NCBI GenBank assembly: GCA_963783835.1
Contig: CAWAOX010000015.1
Coordinates: 372,001 to 436,000 of the forward strand
Length of the DNA stretch: 64,000 nucleotides
From: CAIQPS01 sp963783835
GTDB lineage: Bacteria > Actinomycetota > Thermoleophilia > RBG-16-64-13
Direction of reading: 5' to 3'
The notes under the pieces are model-generated. The model had not been told where the DNA came from. It ran no database searches and saw only the letters and a list, made by a program, of their open reading frames with translations. Each line of letters opens with the position of its first letter. Position 1 is the stretch's first letter. The translations under genes were made by a program, and so were the position numbers. This document shows, piece by piece, positions 17,053 to 25,274 of the stretch.

Positions 17053-18105
17053 ATGCCCGCAGCATCTATGAAGCAACTCCTGGAATCAGGGGTCCACTTC
17101 GGCCACCAGACCCGCCGGTGGAACCCCAAGATGAAGCCCTACATCTTCACGGAACGGGGCGGCATCCACATTATCGACCTGCAGCAGACCACCATCCTGC
17201 TTGACCGCTCGTACGACTTCGTCCGCAACATCGCGGCCAGGGGCGGGACGGTCCTTTTCGTGGGCACGAAAAAGCAATGCCAGGACATCGTGCGCGACGA
17301 GGCGGGGCGTGTGGGTATGCCCTACGTCTCCCATCGCTGGCTCGGCGGCCTTCTGACCAACTTCAGCACCATCGAGAAGCGCATCCAGCGCATGCACGAA
17401 CTGCGCAAGCTGAAAGAAGAGGGCCAACTCGGTCTTCTGCCCACCAAAGAGCGGATGGGCATGGAGCGCGAACTGGAGAAGCTCGAGATCAACCTGGGCG
17501 GCGTCAGCACGATGACCCGTCTTCCCGACGCGGTGTTCGTGGCGGACCCTAAACGCGAGGCCATCGCGACCAAAGAGGTCATCAAACTTGGCCTGCCGCT
17601 CATCGGTCTGGTCGACACCAACTGCGACCCTGACGAAGTCGACTACCTTATTCCTGGCAACGACGACGCCATCCGCTCCTGCAGCCTGATCGTGAAGACC
17701 CTCGTCCGCGCCGTCGAAGAAGGCCGGCAGAAATTCCAGATCTCCGACTTCCTCGCTGCCGAAGCGGCCAGAGAGGCGGCGCAGGCCCAGGCCGCACGGG
17801 CGGGCGAGCAAGGCCGAGACGGCGAAGGCGGTGGGGGTTCGCGCGACTCTCGGGGTCAGCGGCCGCAGTCCGGCGATCGGCGCGGTGCTCCCGGAGGTCA
17901 GGGCCGTCCGGGCGGAAGCCGTCCATACAGCAGCGGCCAGGGAGGCCCGGCAGGCGGGCGCGACGCCGCAGGCAGCCGTCCGGCGCCGGCGAGGCGCCCG
18001 AGCGCTCCGCGACCCGCGGCTGCTTCCAAGCCTCCCGCGGATACTCCGGACGCGGCCGAGAAGCCGGCCGAAGCAGCACCCGACGACATCCGCGAAGAGG
18101 TCTGA
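17053..18105 (+). CDS. rpsB: 30S ribosomal protein S2 with a long disordered C-terminal tail
   Basis: S2 is a late-assembling small-subunit protein. The core (about residues 1-232) has the expected LLESGVHFGHQTRRWNPKM, IIDLQQT, FVGTKKQCQDIV, HRWLGGLLTNFSTI and DTNCDPDEVDYLIPGNDDAI. After that come about 118 residues of Ala-, Gly-, Arg- and Pro-rich low-complexity sequence ending DIREEV, so the protein is 350 residues against the usual 230-260. Shorter tails are known in actinobacterial S2. The frame is open upstream from 16984, but the ATG at 17053 has the ribosome binding site AGTGAGGT and gives the conserved start. Confidence 0.95.
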   Translation: MPAASMKQLLESGVHFGHQTRRWNPKMKPYIFTERGGIHIIDLQQTTILLDRSYDFVRNIAARGGTVLFVGTKKQCQDIVRDEAGRVGMPYVSHRWLGGLLTNFSTIEKRIQRMHELRKLKEEGQLGLLPTKERMGMERELEKLEINLGGVSTMTRLPDAVFVADPKREAIATKEVIKLGLPLIGLVDTNCDPDEVDYLIPGNDDAIRSCSLIVKTLVRAVEEGRQKFQISDFLAAEAAREAAQAQAARAGEQGRDGEGGGGSRDSRGQRPQSGDRRGAPGGQGRPGGSRPYSSGQGGPAGGRDAAGSRPAPARRPSAPRPAAASKPPADTPDAAEKPAEAAPDDIREEV

Positions 18106-18126
18106 CCGAGAGAGTCCCGGACCGAT

Positions 18127-18165
18127 CGGCCGCCGGGATGCCGGCCTTGGACCGCGCGGCGGCCG
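18127..18165 (+). other. GC-rich stem-loop between rpsB and tsf
   Basis: CGGCCGCC (18127-18134) and GGCGGCCG (18158-18165) form an 8-bp perfect stem around a 23-base loop in the rpsB-tsf gap. No T-tract follows, so it is not a canonical intrinsic terminator. It could protect the rpsB mRNA 3' end or set the rpsB to tsf ratio. Function is inferred. Confidence 0.4.
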
Positions 18166-18207
18166 GGCATGTGAACGAACATTATCGTCTCGATGGAGGC
18201 AAACGAC

Positions 18208-18810
18208 ATGAGCGTTGACGCTGCAATGGTGAAGAAACTCCGCGACGCGTGCGGCGCGGGCATGATGGACTGCAAGATGGCTCTGACCGAAGCTGAGGGC
18301 GACATGGACGAGGCCCTCAAGATCCTCCGCAAGAAGGGGATGGCTTCGGCCGACAAGAAGTCGTCGCGGGCGGTCAACGAGGGCATGATCGACTACTACA
18401 TCCATCCTGGAGCCAAGGTCGGCGTGCTGGTCGAGGTCAACTGCGAGACCGACTTCGTCGCTCGCAACGACGACTTCAAGGGGTTCGTCCACGACGTCGC
18501 CATGCACATAGCCGCTGCCAGCCCGCTTTGGGTCTCCCGGGAGGATATTCCCGAGGATACCAAGGCCGGGGAGATGGAGATCTACGCCGCGCAGGCGAAG
18601 GCCTCCGGAAAACCCGAGGCGGTCATCGCCAAGATCGCTGAAGGCAAGCTGAACAAGTGGTATACCGAGGTAGTGCTTCTCGAACAGCCTTTCGTCAAGG
18701 ATCCCGACAAGTCCATCGAGGACCTGCGGCGCGAGATCATCGGTAAGATAGGCGAGAACATCGAGATCAGGCGGTTCGCGCGCTTCCGTGTGGGCGACGG
18801 GGTGGCCTAA
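18208..18810 (+). CDS. tsf: Elongation factor Ts
   Basis: EF-Ts is the nucleotide exchange factor for EF-Tu. The 200-residue protein has the N-terminal UBA-like domain (VKKLRDACGAGMMDCKMAL), the EF-Tu-contacting VNCETDFVARND and a C-terminal segment ending in ENIEIRRFARFRVGDG. At about 200 residues it is the short form of the family with a single core subdomain, as in Thermus. Two in-frame ATGs exist; the one at 18208 is preferred because GGAGG lies seven bases upstream, while the ATG at 18193 overlaps that site. Confidence 0.95.
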   Translation: MSVDAAMVKKLRDACGAGMMDCKMALTEAEGDMDEALKILRKKGMASADKKSSRAVNEGMIDYYIHPGAKVGVLVEVNCETDFVARNDDFKGFVHDVAMHIAAASPLWVSREDIPEDTKAGEMEIYAAQAKASGKPEAVIAKIAEGKLNKWYTEVVLLEQPFVKDPDKSIEDLRREIIGKIGENIEIRRFARFRVGDGVA

Positions 18811-18844
18811 AGAAGGCCCGCCGCTGCACAGAGGGTCTCGGGGC

Positions 18845-18869
18845 GCCGCCCTGCGCGGACTAGGGCGGC
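18845..18869 (+). other. GC-rich stem-loop between tsf and pyrH
   Basis: GCCGCCCT (18845-18852) and AGGGCGGC (18862-18869) form a perfect 8-bp stem with a nine-base loop. No T-tract follows. It lies in the 103-base gap after tsf and may be an mRNA 3'-end stabiliser or partial terminator. No clear promoter for pyrH was recognised after it. Confidence 0.4.
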
Positions 18870-18913
18870 CGACATGTCATTCTGAAATTCGCCCCTAGCC
18901 GAAGCGAGGAGAT

Positions 18914-19654
18914 ATGACCCAGCAACCGGTGTGCAAGAGGGTTCTGCTCAAGCTCAGCGGCGAAGCCCTCATGGGTGATCTGCAATACGGAATCGACCCT
19001 GGGCGCCTCCGCGCCGTAGCCCAAGAGATAAGCCACGTCGCTGCCGGCGGCACCGAAGTGGCGCTGGTCGTGGGGGCGGGCAACATCTTCCGCGGGGTAT
19101 CCGGCGCCTCCCAGGGCATCGACCGGGCTACCGCCGACTACATGGGTATGCTGGCCACGGTCATGAACTCCATGGCTCTGCAGGACGCGCTGCGCAAGCT
19201 CTCCACCCACTCCCGGGTGCTTTCGGCCATCGCGATGCAGGAGGTTTGCGAGCCGTATATCCGGGGTCGGGCGATTCGCCACCTGGAGAAGGGCCGCGTG
19301 GTCATCTTCGCCGCGGGTACCGGCAACCCGTTCTTCAGCACCGACACCGCCGCCGCTCTCCGCGCCCTGGAGATCGGGGCCGAATGTCTCCTCATGGCCA
19401 AGAAGAAGTACGACGGGGTGTACAGCGCCGACCCCGAGACCGATCCAACGGCCACTATGATCGAGCAGATCACGCACAGGGAGGCGCTGGAGCGCGGCCT
19501 CCGCGTCATGGATTCCACGGCCTTCGCGCTCTGCATGGACAACGGCTTGCCCATCGTGGTCTTCAACATGAGCGTGCCCGAGAACATCCGCCGCGTTCTT
19601 CGAGGTGAGCGGGTGGGCACGCTGGTCACGAGCGAACCGAACGGAAGGGGGTAG
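18914..19654 (+). CDS. pyrH: Uridylate kinase PyrH
   Basis: PyrH phosphorylates UMP to UDP in pyrimidine synthesis; it is an amino-acid-kinase-fold hexamer unrelated to eukaryotic UMP kinases. The 246-residue protein shows VLLKLSGEALMGD, VVGAGNIFRG, ADYMGMLATVMNSMALQDAL and GTGNPFFSTDTAAALRALEI, followed by KKKYDGVYSADP. The ATG follows GCGAGGAGAT. pyrH-frr-uppS-cdsA is a widely conserved order. Confidence 0.97.
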   Translation: MTQQPVCKRVLLKLSGEALMGDLQYGIDPGRLRAVAQEISHVAAGGTEVALVVGAGNIFRGVSGASQGIDRATADYMGMLATVMNSMALQDALRKLSTHSRVLSAIAMQEVCEPYIRGRAIRHLEKGRVVIFAAGTGNPFFSTDTAAALRALEIGAECLLMAKKKYDGVYSADPETDPTATMIEQITHREALERGLRVMDSTAFALCMDNGLPIVVFNMSVPENIRRVLRGERVGTLVTSEPNGRG

Positions 19655-19655
19655 C

Positions 19656-20213
19656 ATGATCAAGGAGCTCATTGCCGACGGCAAGAGGCGCATGGAAAGC
19701 GCGCTGGAGGCGCTGCGCGGCGAGTTCAACACCGTCCGCACCGGGCGGGCCTCCACCGGCCTGCTCGACCGTCTTCACGTCGACTACTACGGAGTGAGGA
19801 CTCCTCTGAAGCAGCTGGCCAACTTGGCCACGCCCGATCCTCGCACCATCTCCATAACCGTCTACGACAAGAGTGCCGTCAATGCGGTGGTTCGGGCCAT
19901 CCAGGAATCCGACCTGGCGCTGACGCCCAACACCGATGGTACAGTCATCCGTCTCAACATCCCCGCCCTGACCGCCGAGCGGCGCAAGGAACTGGTCAAG
20001 CTCATCAAGAACATGGCGGAAGACGCGCGGATAGCGGTGCGTAACGTGCGCCGCGACGTCATCGCCGACCTGAAAGACCTGAAGAAGGAAGGCGAGATCT
20101 CGGAGGACGACGAGCACCGGGCCGAGGAAGAGGTCCAGAAGCTCACGGACGGGTTCGTGGAAAAGATCAGCGAGCTGGCGCATCACAAGGAACAAGAGAT
20201 CCTCGAGATTTGA
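19656..20213 (+). CDS. frr: Ribosome recycling factor
   Basis: RRF splits post-termination ribosomes with EF-G. The 185-residue protein has the all-helical arm and beta-sandwich of the family: EFNTVRTGRASTGLLDRLHV, YYGVRTPLKQLANLATPDPR, and the conserved helix LVKLIKNMAEDARIAVRNVR. The ATG at 19656 lies directly after the pyrH stop and is preceded by GGAAGGGGG. An upstream opening at 19605 lies inside pyrH and is not used. Confidence 0.97.
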   Translation: MIKELIADGKRRMESALEALRGEFNTVRTGRASTGLLDRLHVDYYGVRTPLKQLANLATPDPRTISITVYDKSAVNAVVRAIQESDLALTPNTDGTVIRLNIPALTAERRKELVKLIKNMAEDARIAVRNVRRDVIADLKDLKKEGEISEDDEHRAEEEVQKLTDGFVEKISELAHHKEQEILEI

Positions 20214-20214
20214 A

Positions 20215-21000
20215 GTGAAGGCGCCCTCTTGGCTCACTCGGGTCCTGCCCGGTAGGGGGGGAGAAGCCCCCAAGAACGACGCGGACGGCGTCGCGGGGGC
20301 CAAGCCCTACCACGTGGCCATCATCATGGACGGCAACGGTCGCTGGGCCCGCCGGCGCCACGTGCCGGTCAGTGCCGGTCACCGGGCCGGAGTGCAGGCG
20401 GTGCGCCGCGTCATCGAGGAGGCGCGCGATCTGGGCCTCGGGCAGCTCACCCTCTACTCTTTCTCGACGGAGAATTGGAACCGGCCCGCCGAGGAAGTGG
20501 AAGGGCTCATGCGGCTTCACATCGAAATGATCGACTCCGAGGTGCCGGCACTCCACAAGAACAACTGCCGGGTGGTCTTCATCGGCCGGCGGGACGCGCT
20601 GAGCCAGGACCTTCTGGGGCGGATGGAGTGGGCCGAGAACTTGACCGAGGCTAATACACGCATGGTCCTCTGCATCGCTTTCAACTACGGGGGCCGGCGG
20701 GAGATCGTGGACGCGGCACGGGAAGCAGTGGCCGGCGGGGTGGACCCGGCCTGCCTCACCGAGAGCGACATAGCCTCGCACCTCTACTCGCCGGTGATGC
20801 GCGATCCCGATCTTGTCATCCGCACCTCCGGCGAGAAACGCCTCTCGAACTTCCTCCTCTGGCAGACCGCGTACTCCGAACTGTATTTCTCGGAGAAGCT
20901 CTGGCCCGACTTCGGCAAGGAGGAGTTCCGCCGGGCGCTCGATGACTACGCGGCTCGGGACCGCCGTTTTGGCGGCCGAGACGGGGACGACGATGCTTAG
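20215..21000 (+). CDS. uppS: Undecaprenyl diphosphate synthase
   Basis: UppS makes the C55 cis-prenyl carrier lipid for peptidoglycan and other glycans. The 261-residue protein has IIMDGNGRWARRRHVPVSAG (catalytic Asp in the first motif), LTLYSFSTENWNRP, FNYGGRREIVDA and DLVIRTSGEKRLSNFLLWQT, then YSELYFSEKLWPDF. The start is a GTG one base after the frr stop. The last eight bases overlap cdsA. It uses products of the dxr/ispG isoprenoid pathway encoded a few kilobases downstream. Confidence 0.95.
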   Translation: MKAPSWLTRVLPGRGGEAPKNDADGVAGAKPYHVAIIMDGNGRWARRRHVPVSAGHRAGVQAVRRVIEEARDLGLGQLTLYSFSTENWNRPAEEVEGLMRLHIEMIDSEVPALHKNNCRVVFIGRRDALSQDLLGRMEWAENLTEANTRMVLCIAFNYGGRREIVDAAREAVAGGVDPACLTESDIASHLYSPVMRDPDLVIRTSGEKRLSNFLLWQTAYSELYFSEKLWPDFGKEEFRRALDDYAARDRRFGGRDGDDDA

Positions 21001-21796
21001 GCACCGCCTGATGGTCGCCGCGGTCGGCATCCCCATCGGGGCGGCCGCCATCATCCTCGGCGGCTACTACTTCCTCGGTCTGGGTCTGGTGCTCGCGATC
21101 ATCGGCCTGCACGAGTACTACACCCTGCTCCGACCCTATCGCCCCAATCTTCTCGTCGGATTCGTCGCGGGGATCGCCACGCTGCTCGGCGCCTACTACT
21201 GGGGTGTCCAGGGGCTGCTGGTGGGGCTCGCCGTGTTGATGATCCTCACCTTCTTCTGGTCCCTAGGGGGGGAATTGGGAGCCCACCTCGTAGGCCGTAT
21301 GGCTCTCACCGGGTTCGGCGTCATCTGGGTGGCGATGGGTTTCGCCTACGTGCTGCTGATCCGGGAGCTCAACAACGGCATGACCCTCACCATTCTTCTT
21401 TTCGCCTGCACGATGGTGAACGATACCTTCGCGTATTTCGTCGGGCGGGCGTTCGGCCGCCACAAGATGGCGCCCCGGATATCGCCGAACAAGTCGATAG
21501 AAGGGGCCATAGGGGGCATCATCGGGTCCGTCGTGGCCGCCGTCATCGTCAAGATCTACTCCCCCTGGCTGGGGTGGGGCGAAGCCGTGCTGCTGGGCTT
21601 GGCGATCGGGTTCGTCGGTCAGTGGGGCGACTTGTTCGAGTCGGCGGTCAAGCGGGACTTCCGGGTCAAGGACTCCGGCAAGATACTACCCGGACACGGC
21701 GGTATCCTGGACCGCTTCGACGCGGTGCTCTTCGCCGGCTTCGTCACCTACTGGCTGGCCATCGTTCTGCTCGGCGACCTCGTGGTCGTCAAGTGA
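20993..21796 (+). CDS. cdsA: Phosphatidate cytidylyltransferase CdsA
   Basis: CdsA converts phosphatidic acid and CTP to CDP-diacylglycerol, the precursor used by PgsA (50407). The 267-residue protein is a polytopic membrane protein with about seven hydrophobic segments. The C-terminal signature runs SPNKSIEGAIGGIIGSVVAA to VKRDFRVKDSGKILPGHGG and LDRFDAVLFA. The ATG at 20993 sits eight bases inside uppS and the stop overlaps the dxr GTG (GTGA). The frame is open further upstream, but that sequence is a shadow of uppS. Confidence 0.94.
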   Translation: MLRHRLMVAAVGIPIGAAAIILGGYYFLGLGLVLAIIGLHEYYTLLRPYRPNLLVGFVAGIATLLGAYYWGVQGLLVGLAVLMILTFFWSLGGELGAHLVGRMALTGFGVIWVAMGFAYVLLIRELNNGMTLTILLFACTMVNDTFAYFVGRAFGRHKMAPRISPNKSIEGAIGGIIGSVVAAVIVKIYSPWLGWGEAVLLGLAIGFVGQWGDLFESAVKRDFRVKDSGKILPGHGGILDRFDAVLFAGFVTYWLAIVLLGDLVVVK

Positions 21797-22950
21797 AGCG
21801 AATTATCGTCCTTGGAGCGACTGGGTCGATAGGAGTGCAGACCCTCGAGGTCGTGGCGGCCAGCAAGGATCTGACGGTCGTCGGTCTCTCGTGCGACAGG
21901 AACGTCAAGTTGCTGCTCGAGCAGGCCACGGCGCTGGGGGTGGACGACGTGGCCATCGCCGACGAGACGGCGGCTGCCACGGTCCCCGTCTCGCTCTATC
22001 CGGCGACAAGGATCAGGGCCGGGGCGGGGGCAGCCGCGCGTCTGGTGAAAGAGGTCGACGCCGACCTGGTGCTGAACGCCATCGTGGGGTTTGCCGGCCT
22101 CGAAGCGACGCTCGCGGCGTTGGAGGCCGGACGGCAACTGGCTCTGGCCAACAAGGAGAGTCTGGTCTGCGCGGGCGGCCTTGTCACCGGGTTGGCGGCC
22201 GACCGGGGCGTGACCATCCTGCCGGTCGATTCTGAGCATTCGGCCCTGTTTCAATTGGTCGCCGCCTCGGGGCACGACGCGCTTGACGCGGTGGTCATCA
22301 CCGCATCCGGAGGTCCGTTCCGCGGCAAGACACGGGCTGAATTGGGGCGTGTCACCCGGGAGGAAGCCCTCGCGCATCCCACCTGGTCGATGGGGGAGAA
22401 GATCAGCATCGACTCGGCCACTCTGATGAACAAGGGGCTTGAGGTCATCGAGGCGCACCACCTGTTCGGACTGCCCTACGAGAGCATCGAAGTGGTCGTC
22501 CATCCCCAGTCCGTCGTACACGCCCTCGTCCGGCTTGTCGATGGCGCGCTCCTGTCCCACTTGGGCTCGCCCGACATGCGAGTCCCCATCGCGTTCGCGC
22601 TGCACTACCCCCAGCGGGTACCGGTGGCGGCGAGGAGATTGGACCTGGGGTCCGGCGTTTCCCTTGAGTTTGCCTCCCCGGACGAATCGACGTTCCCTGC
22701 CATCCGACTGGCTCGAGAGGCCGGCCTCAAAGGGGACAGATGCACCTGCGCTCTGAACGCCGCCAACGAGGTGGCGGTGAGGGCGTTCCTCGATGGCCGC
22801 ATCGGTTTCCTGGGTATATCAGAGGTGGTGAAGGCCGTTATCGACGAGAGCGAGGCGGGTGCTTTCGGAACGTACGAAGAGGTTTCCGCCGTCGACTATT
22901 GGGCAAGACTCATGGCGAAAGGCATTTGTGCCGAAGTAGGCACGAGGTGA
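21793..22950 (+). CDS. dxr: 1-deoxy-D-xylulose 5-phosphate reductoisomerase
   Basis: Dxr carries out the NADPH-dependent second step of the MEP isoprenoid pathway, giving MEP from DXP. The 385-residue protein has the nucleotide-binding loop VLGATGSIGVQTLEV, then ALANKESLVCAGG, PVDSEHSALFQL, ITASGGPFRGKTR and TLMNKGLEVIEAHHLFGLPY, followed by VVHPQSVVHALV. The GTG start overlaps the cdsA stop. With ispG two genes downstream it marks the MEP route, not mevalonate. Confidence 0.96.
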   Translation: MKRIIVLGATGSIGVQTLEVVAASKDLTVVGLSCDRNVKLLLEQATALGVDDVAIADETAAATVPVSLYPATRIRAGAGAAARLVKEVDADLVLNAIVGFAGLEATLAALEAGRQLALANKESLVCAGGLVTGLAADRGVTILPVDSEHSALFQLVAASGHDALDAVVITASGGPFRGKTRAELGRVTREEALAHPTWSMGEKISIDSATLMNKGLEVIEAHHLFGLPYESIEVVVHPQSVVHALVRLVDGALLSHLGSPDMRVPIAFALHYPQRVPVAARRLDLGSGVSLEFASPDESTFPAIRLAREAGLKGDRCTCALNAANEVAVRAFLDGRIGFLGISEVVKAVIDESEAGAFGTYEEVSAVDYWARLMAKGICAEVGTR

Positions 22951-22956
22951 GATACG

Positions 22957-24138
22957 GTGACTAGCGTTATAGGCGTGATAGTGGCGATCGTGGGCTTGGG
23001 GTTCCTTATCCTGGCCCATGAGTTCGGCCATTTCATCGTGGCCAAACTAACCGGCATGCGCGTTGAGGAGTTCAGCATCGGCTTCGGCCGGTACCTCATC
23101 AGCAAGCGTGTGGGGGAGACGGTCTACGGTATCTCCATGCTGCCGCTCGGCGGCTACGTCCGGGTGACCGGCATGCACAAGGAGGAGTTCGAGGCCCGCA
23201 TAGCCGAAGCCAGGGAGAAAGAGGCGGAGTGGCAGGCGGAACAGGACCAGCCGGGCAAAAAGCGCAGGCGCCCCCAGGACCCTGAGGACCGGCTGGCGGG
23301 ACCACGGGCGCTGAGCGCCGACGAGATCGCGGCGACACCGCTCGATCGGCGGTACTACTCCCACCCCTTCTTCCACAAGGTCGCATTCATCATCGCCGGC
23401 GTCGTCATGAACATCGTCGTCGCGTTCCTGCTCCTCTTCATCGTGGCGCTCTACCAGGGCGAGAGCGATGTAAGCACGACGCTCGAGAAGGTCGAGCCCG
23501 GCACGCCGGCGGCGGCGGCCGGCATACTGGTTGGGGACCGGTTGGTCAGCATCGGCGGCAAAGAGGTGTCCAGCTGGGATGAGGTGCGGACCGAGATCCT
23601 CACTCATCCAGGTGACGCAGTCGCCATCGTGGTCGAGCGGAGCGGCCAGGAAGTGGAGTTGACTGCTGAATTGCAGAAGCAGTCCGACGGCACCGGCTAT
23701 CTGGGAGTGCAGCCCGGAGTCACCCATAGCGATCTCGGTTTCTTTGGGGCCATGCGCTCCGCGGCGCAGACGACGGCAAGCATGGTCAAGCTCATCTTCG
23801 TCGGGCTCAAGATGATGTTCTCCGGCCAGGCCCCCGTCACGGGGTCGCAAGGTCTCGCGGGGCCCGTGGGGATAATCCAGCTATCGAGCGAAGCATTCCA
23901 GGGCGGGTATTACCTGACCCTGCTCGCCCTCATCAGCATCAACCTGGCCATCCTCAACATGCTGCCGGTGCTGCCCCTCGACGGGGGGCATGTGCTCTTC
24001 AGCGTTATCGAACGCATCCGGGGGCGGAGTGTCTCGCTCCGTGTCTTCGAGCAGGTCTCGATGATAGGGCTCATCATCTTCGTGGCGCTGTTCATTCTCG
24101 CTACGTCCAACGACATCGGCCGCCTCTTCAAGGGCTGA
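22957..24138 (+). CDS. rseP: RseP-family site-2 (M50) intramembrane metalloprotease
   Basis: Site-2 proteases cut membrane-embedded segments, often of anti-sigma factors or signal-peptide remnants. The 393-residue protein has HEFGH (His21 and His25, zinc ligands) in the first membrane helix, a PDZ domain at about 165-250 (LEKVEPGTPAAAAGILVGDR), and the third-ligand motif LPLDGGHVLF with Asp342 in a later helix. A charged loop of about 75 residues rich in Glu, Lys and Arg lies between the first two helices, longer than in Escherichia coli. The start is a GTG six bases after dxr. Its substrate is not evident. Confidence 0.93.
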   Translation: MTSVIGVIVAIVGLGFLILAHEFGHFIVAKLTGMRVEEFSIGFGRYLISKRVGETVYGISMLPLGGYVRVTGMHKEEFEARIAEAREKEAEWQAEQDQPGKKRRRPQDPEDRLAGPRALSADEIAATPLDRRYYSHPFFHKVAFIIAGVVMNIVVAFLLLFIVALYQGESDVSTTLEKVEPGTPAAAAGILVGDRLVSIGGKEVSSWDEVRTEILTHPGDAVAIVVERSGQEVELTAELQKQSDGTGYLGVQPGVTHSDLGFFGAMRSAAQTTASMVKLIFVGLKMMFSGQAPVTGSQGLAGPVGIIQLSSEAFQGGYYLTLLALISINLAILNMLPVLPLDGGHVLFSVIERIRGRSVSLRVFEQVSMIGLIIFVALFILATSNDIGRLFKG

Positions 24139-24146
24139 CCCGTCGG

Positions 24147-25211
24147 ATGGCGAGCCGGCTACAGGTGATGCTGGGCGGCTTGGCGGTAGGGGGCGGCGCT
24201 CCTATCGTCGTCCAGTCCATGACCAACACTCGGACCGACGACGTCGAGGCGACGCTCTGCCAGATACGGGCACTCGCTACCGCCGGGGCGGCGGTGGTCA
24301 GGGTGGCGGTCCCCGACGCCACCGCGGCGGAGGCTCTTCCGTCTCTCGTCTCCCAATCGCCCGTGCCCCTGATAGCCGATATCCACTTCGACCATCTTCT
24401 GGCGGTGGCGGCCGTCGAGGCCGGCGTGGCGGGCATCCGTATCAATCCCGGGAACATCGGGGGTAGGAACGCCGTTCGCGAGGTCGTGGAAGCCGCGAAA
24501 GAGCACGGAGCGGTGATACGGGTGGGCGTCAACAGCGGGTCTCTGCAGCGGGACCTGCGGGAGATGGAGGAGCGGGACCCTGCTGGAGCCCTGGTGGAAT
24601 CGGCCGTCCGCTCGTGCGCCCTGCTCGAAGAGTCGGGCTTCACCCAGATCAAGGTCTCGGCCAAGTCGTCGTCGCCGTTGGTCACTGTCTCGGCCAACCG
24701 GCGGCTGGCCGAGAGGGTGCCGTATCCGTTGCACCTCGGCGTCACCGAGGCCGGCACCCGGTGGGCGGGCTCCATCCGCAGCGCGGTGGCCCTCGGGATC
24801 CTGCTGGCGGAAGGTGTCGGAGACACTGTCCGGGTCTCGCTCACCGGCGATCCCGTCGAGGAAGTGAGGGTCGCCCTGGAGATCCTGCGGACCTTGGGAT
24901 TGGCTCCTCGAGGCCCGCGGGTCATATCGTGTCCCACCTGCGGAAGGACCGAGGTGGAATTGGAGGCGCTGGCTCTGGAGGTGGAACGCCGGCTTGAGGA
25001 GTCGGGTCTGGATCTGGAGGTGGCCGTGATGGGGTGCATCGTCAACGGGCCGGGCGAAGCCAGAAAGGCCGATTTTGGAATCGCGGGTGGAGCGGGCGAG
25101 GGGGTGGTCTTCGCGCAAGGGAGACCGGTACGGAAGGTGCCCCAGGACCAGCTTGTAGACGCTCTTTTCCTCGAGATCGCCCGCCGGTCGCCGGAACCGG
25201 CAGACTGCTAG
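24147..25211 (+). CDS. ispG: 4-hydroxy-3-methylbut-2-enyl-diphosphate synthase IspG
   Basis: IspG reductively opens MEcPP to HMBPP in the MEP pathway and carries a 4Fe-4S cluster. The 354-residue protein has a TIM-barrel N-domain (PIVVQSMTNTRTDDVEAT, RINPGNIGG, VGVNSGSL) and a C-terminal domain with cluster cysteines in CPTCGRTEVE and MGCIVNGPGEARKADFGIAG. Length fits the bacterial short form. It starts nine bases after rseP; dxr-rseP-ispG is a common arrangement in actinobacteria. Confidence 0.95.
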   Translation: MASRLQVMLGGLAVGGGAPIVVQSMTNTRTDDVEATLCQIRALATAGAAVVRVAVPDATAAEALPSLVSQSPVPLIADIHFDHLLAVAAVEAGVAGIRINPGNIGGRNAVREVVEAAKEHGAVIRVGVNSGSLQRDLREMEERDPAGALVESAVRSCALLEESGFTQIKVSAKSSSPLVTVSANRRLAERVPYPLHLGVTEAGTRWAGSIRSAVALGILLAEGVGDTVRVSLTGDPVEEVRVALEILRTLGLAPRGPRVISCPTCGRTEVELEALALEVERRLEESGLDLEVAVMGCIVNGPGEARKADFGIAGGAGEGVVFAQGRPVRKVPQDQLVDALFLEIARRSPEPADC

Positions 25212-25274
25212 ACTGTCCTTCGGGCGCGGTCGCGCGCCGACCCGATCTCACTGTTTTCGTTCGAGGAGGACCCG

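Noticed and set aside
17086..18507. 473-codon reverse-strand open frame opposite rpsB and tsf
   Set aside because: Antisense to two conserved genes and compositionally a shadow.
25223..25238. GGCGCG/CGCGCC hairpin before proS as a terminator
   Set aside because: The only T run is 13 bases away and the stem is followed by GA-rich sequence; it may be chance in GC-rich DNA.
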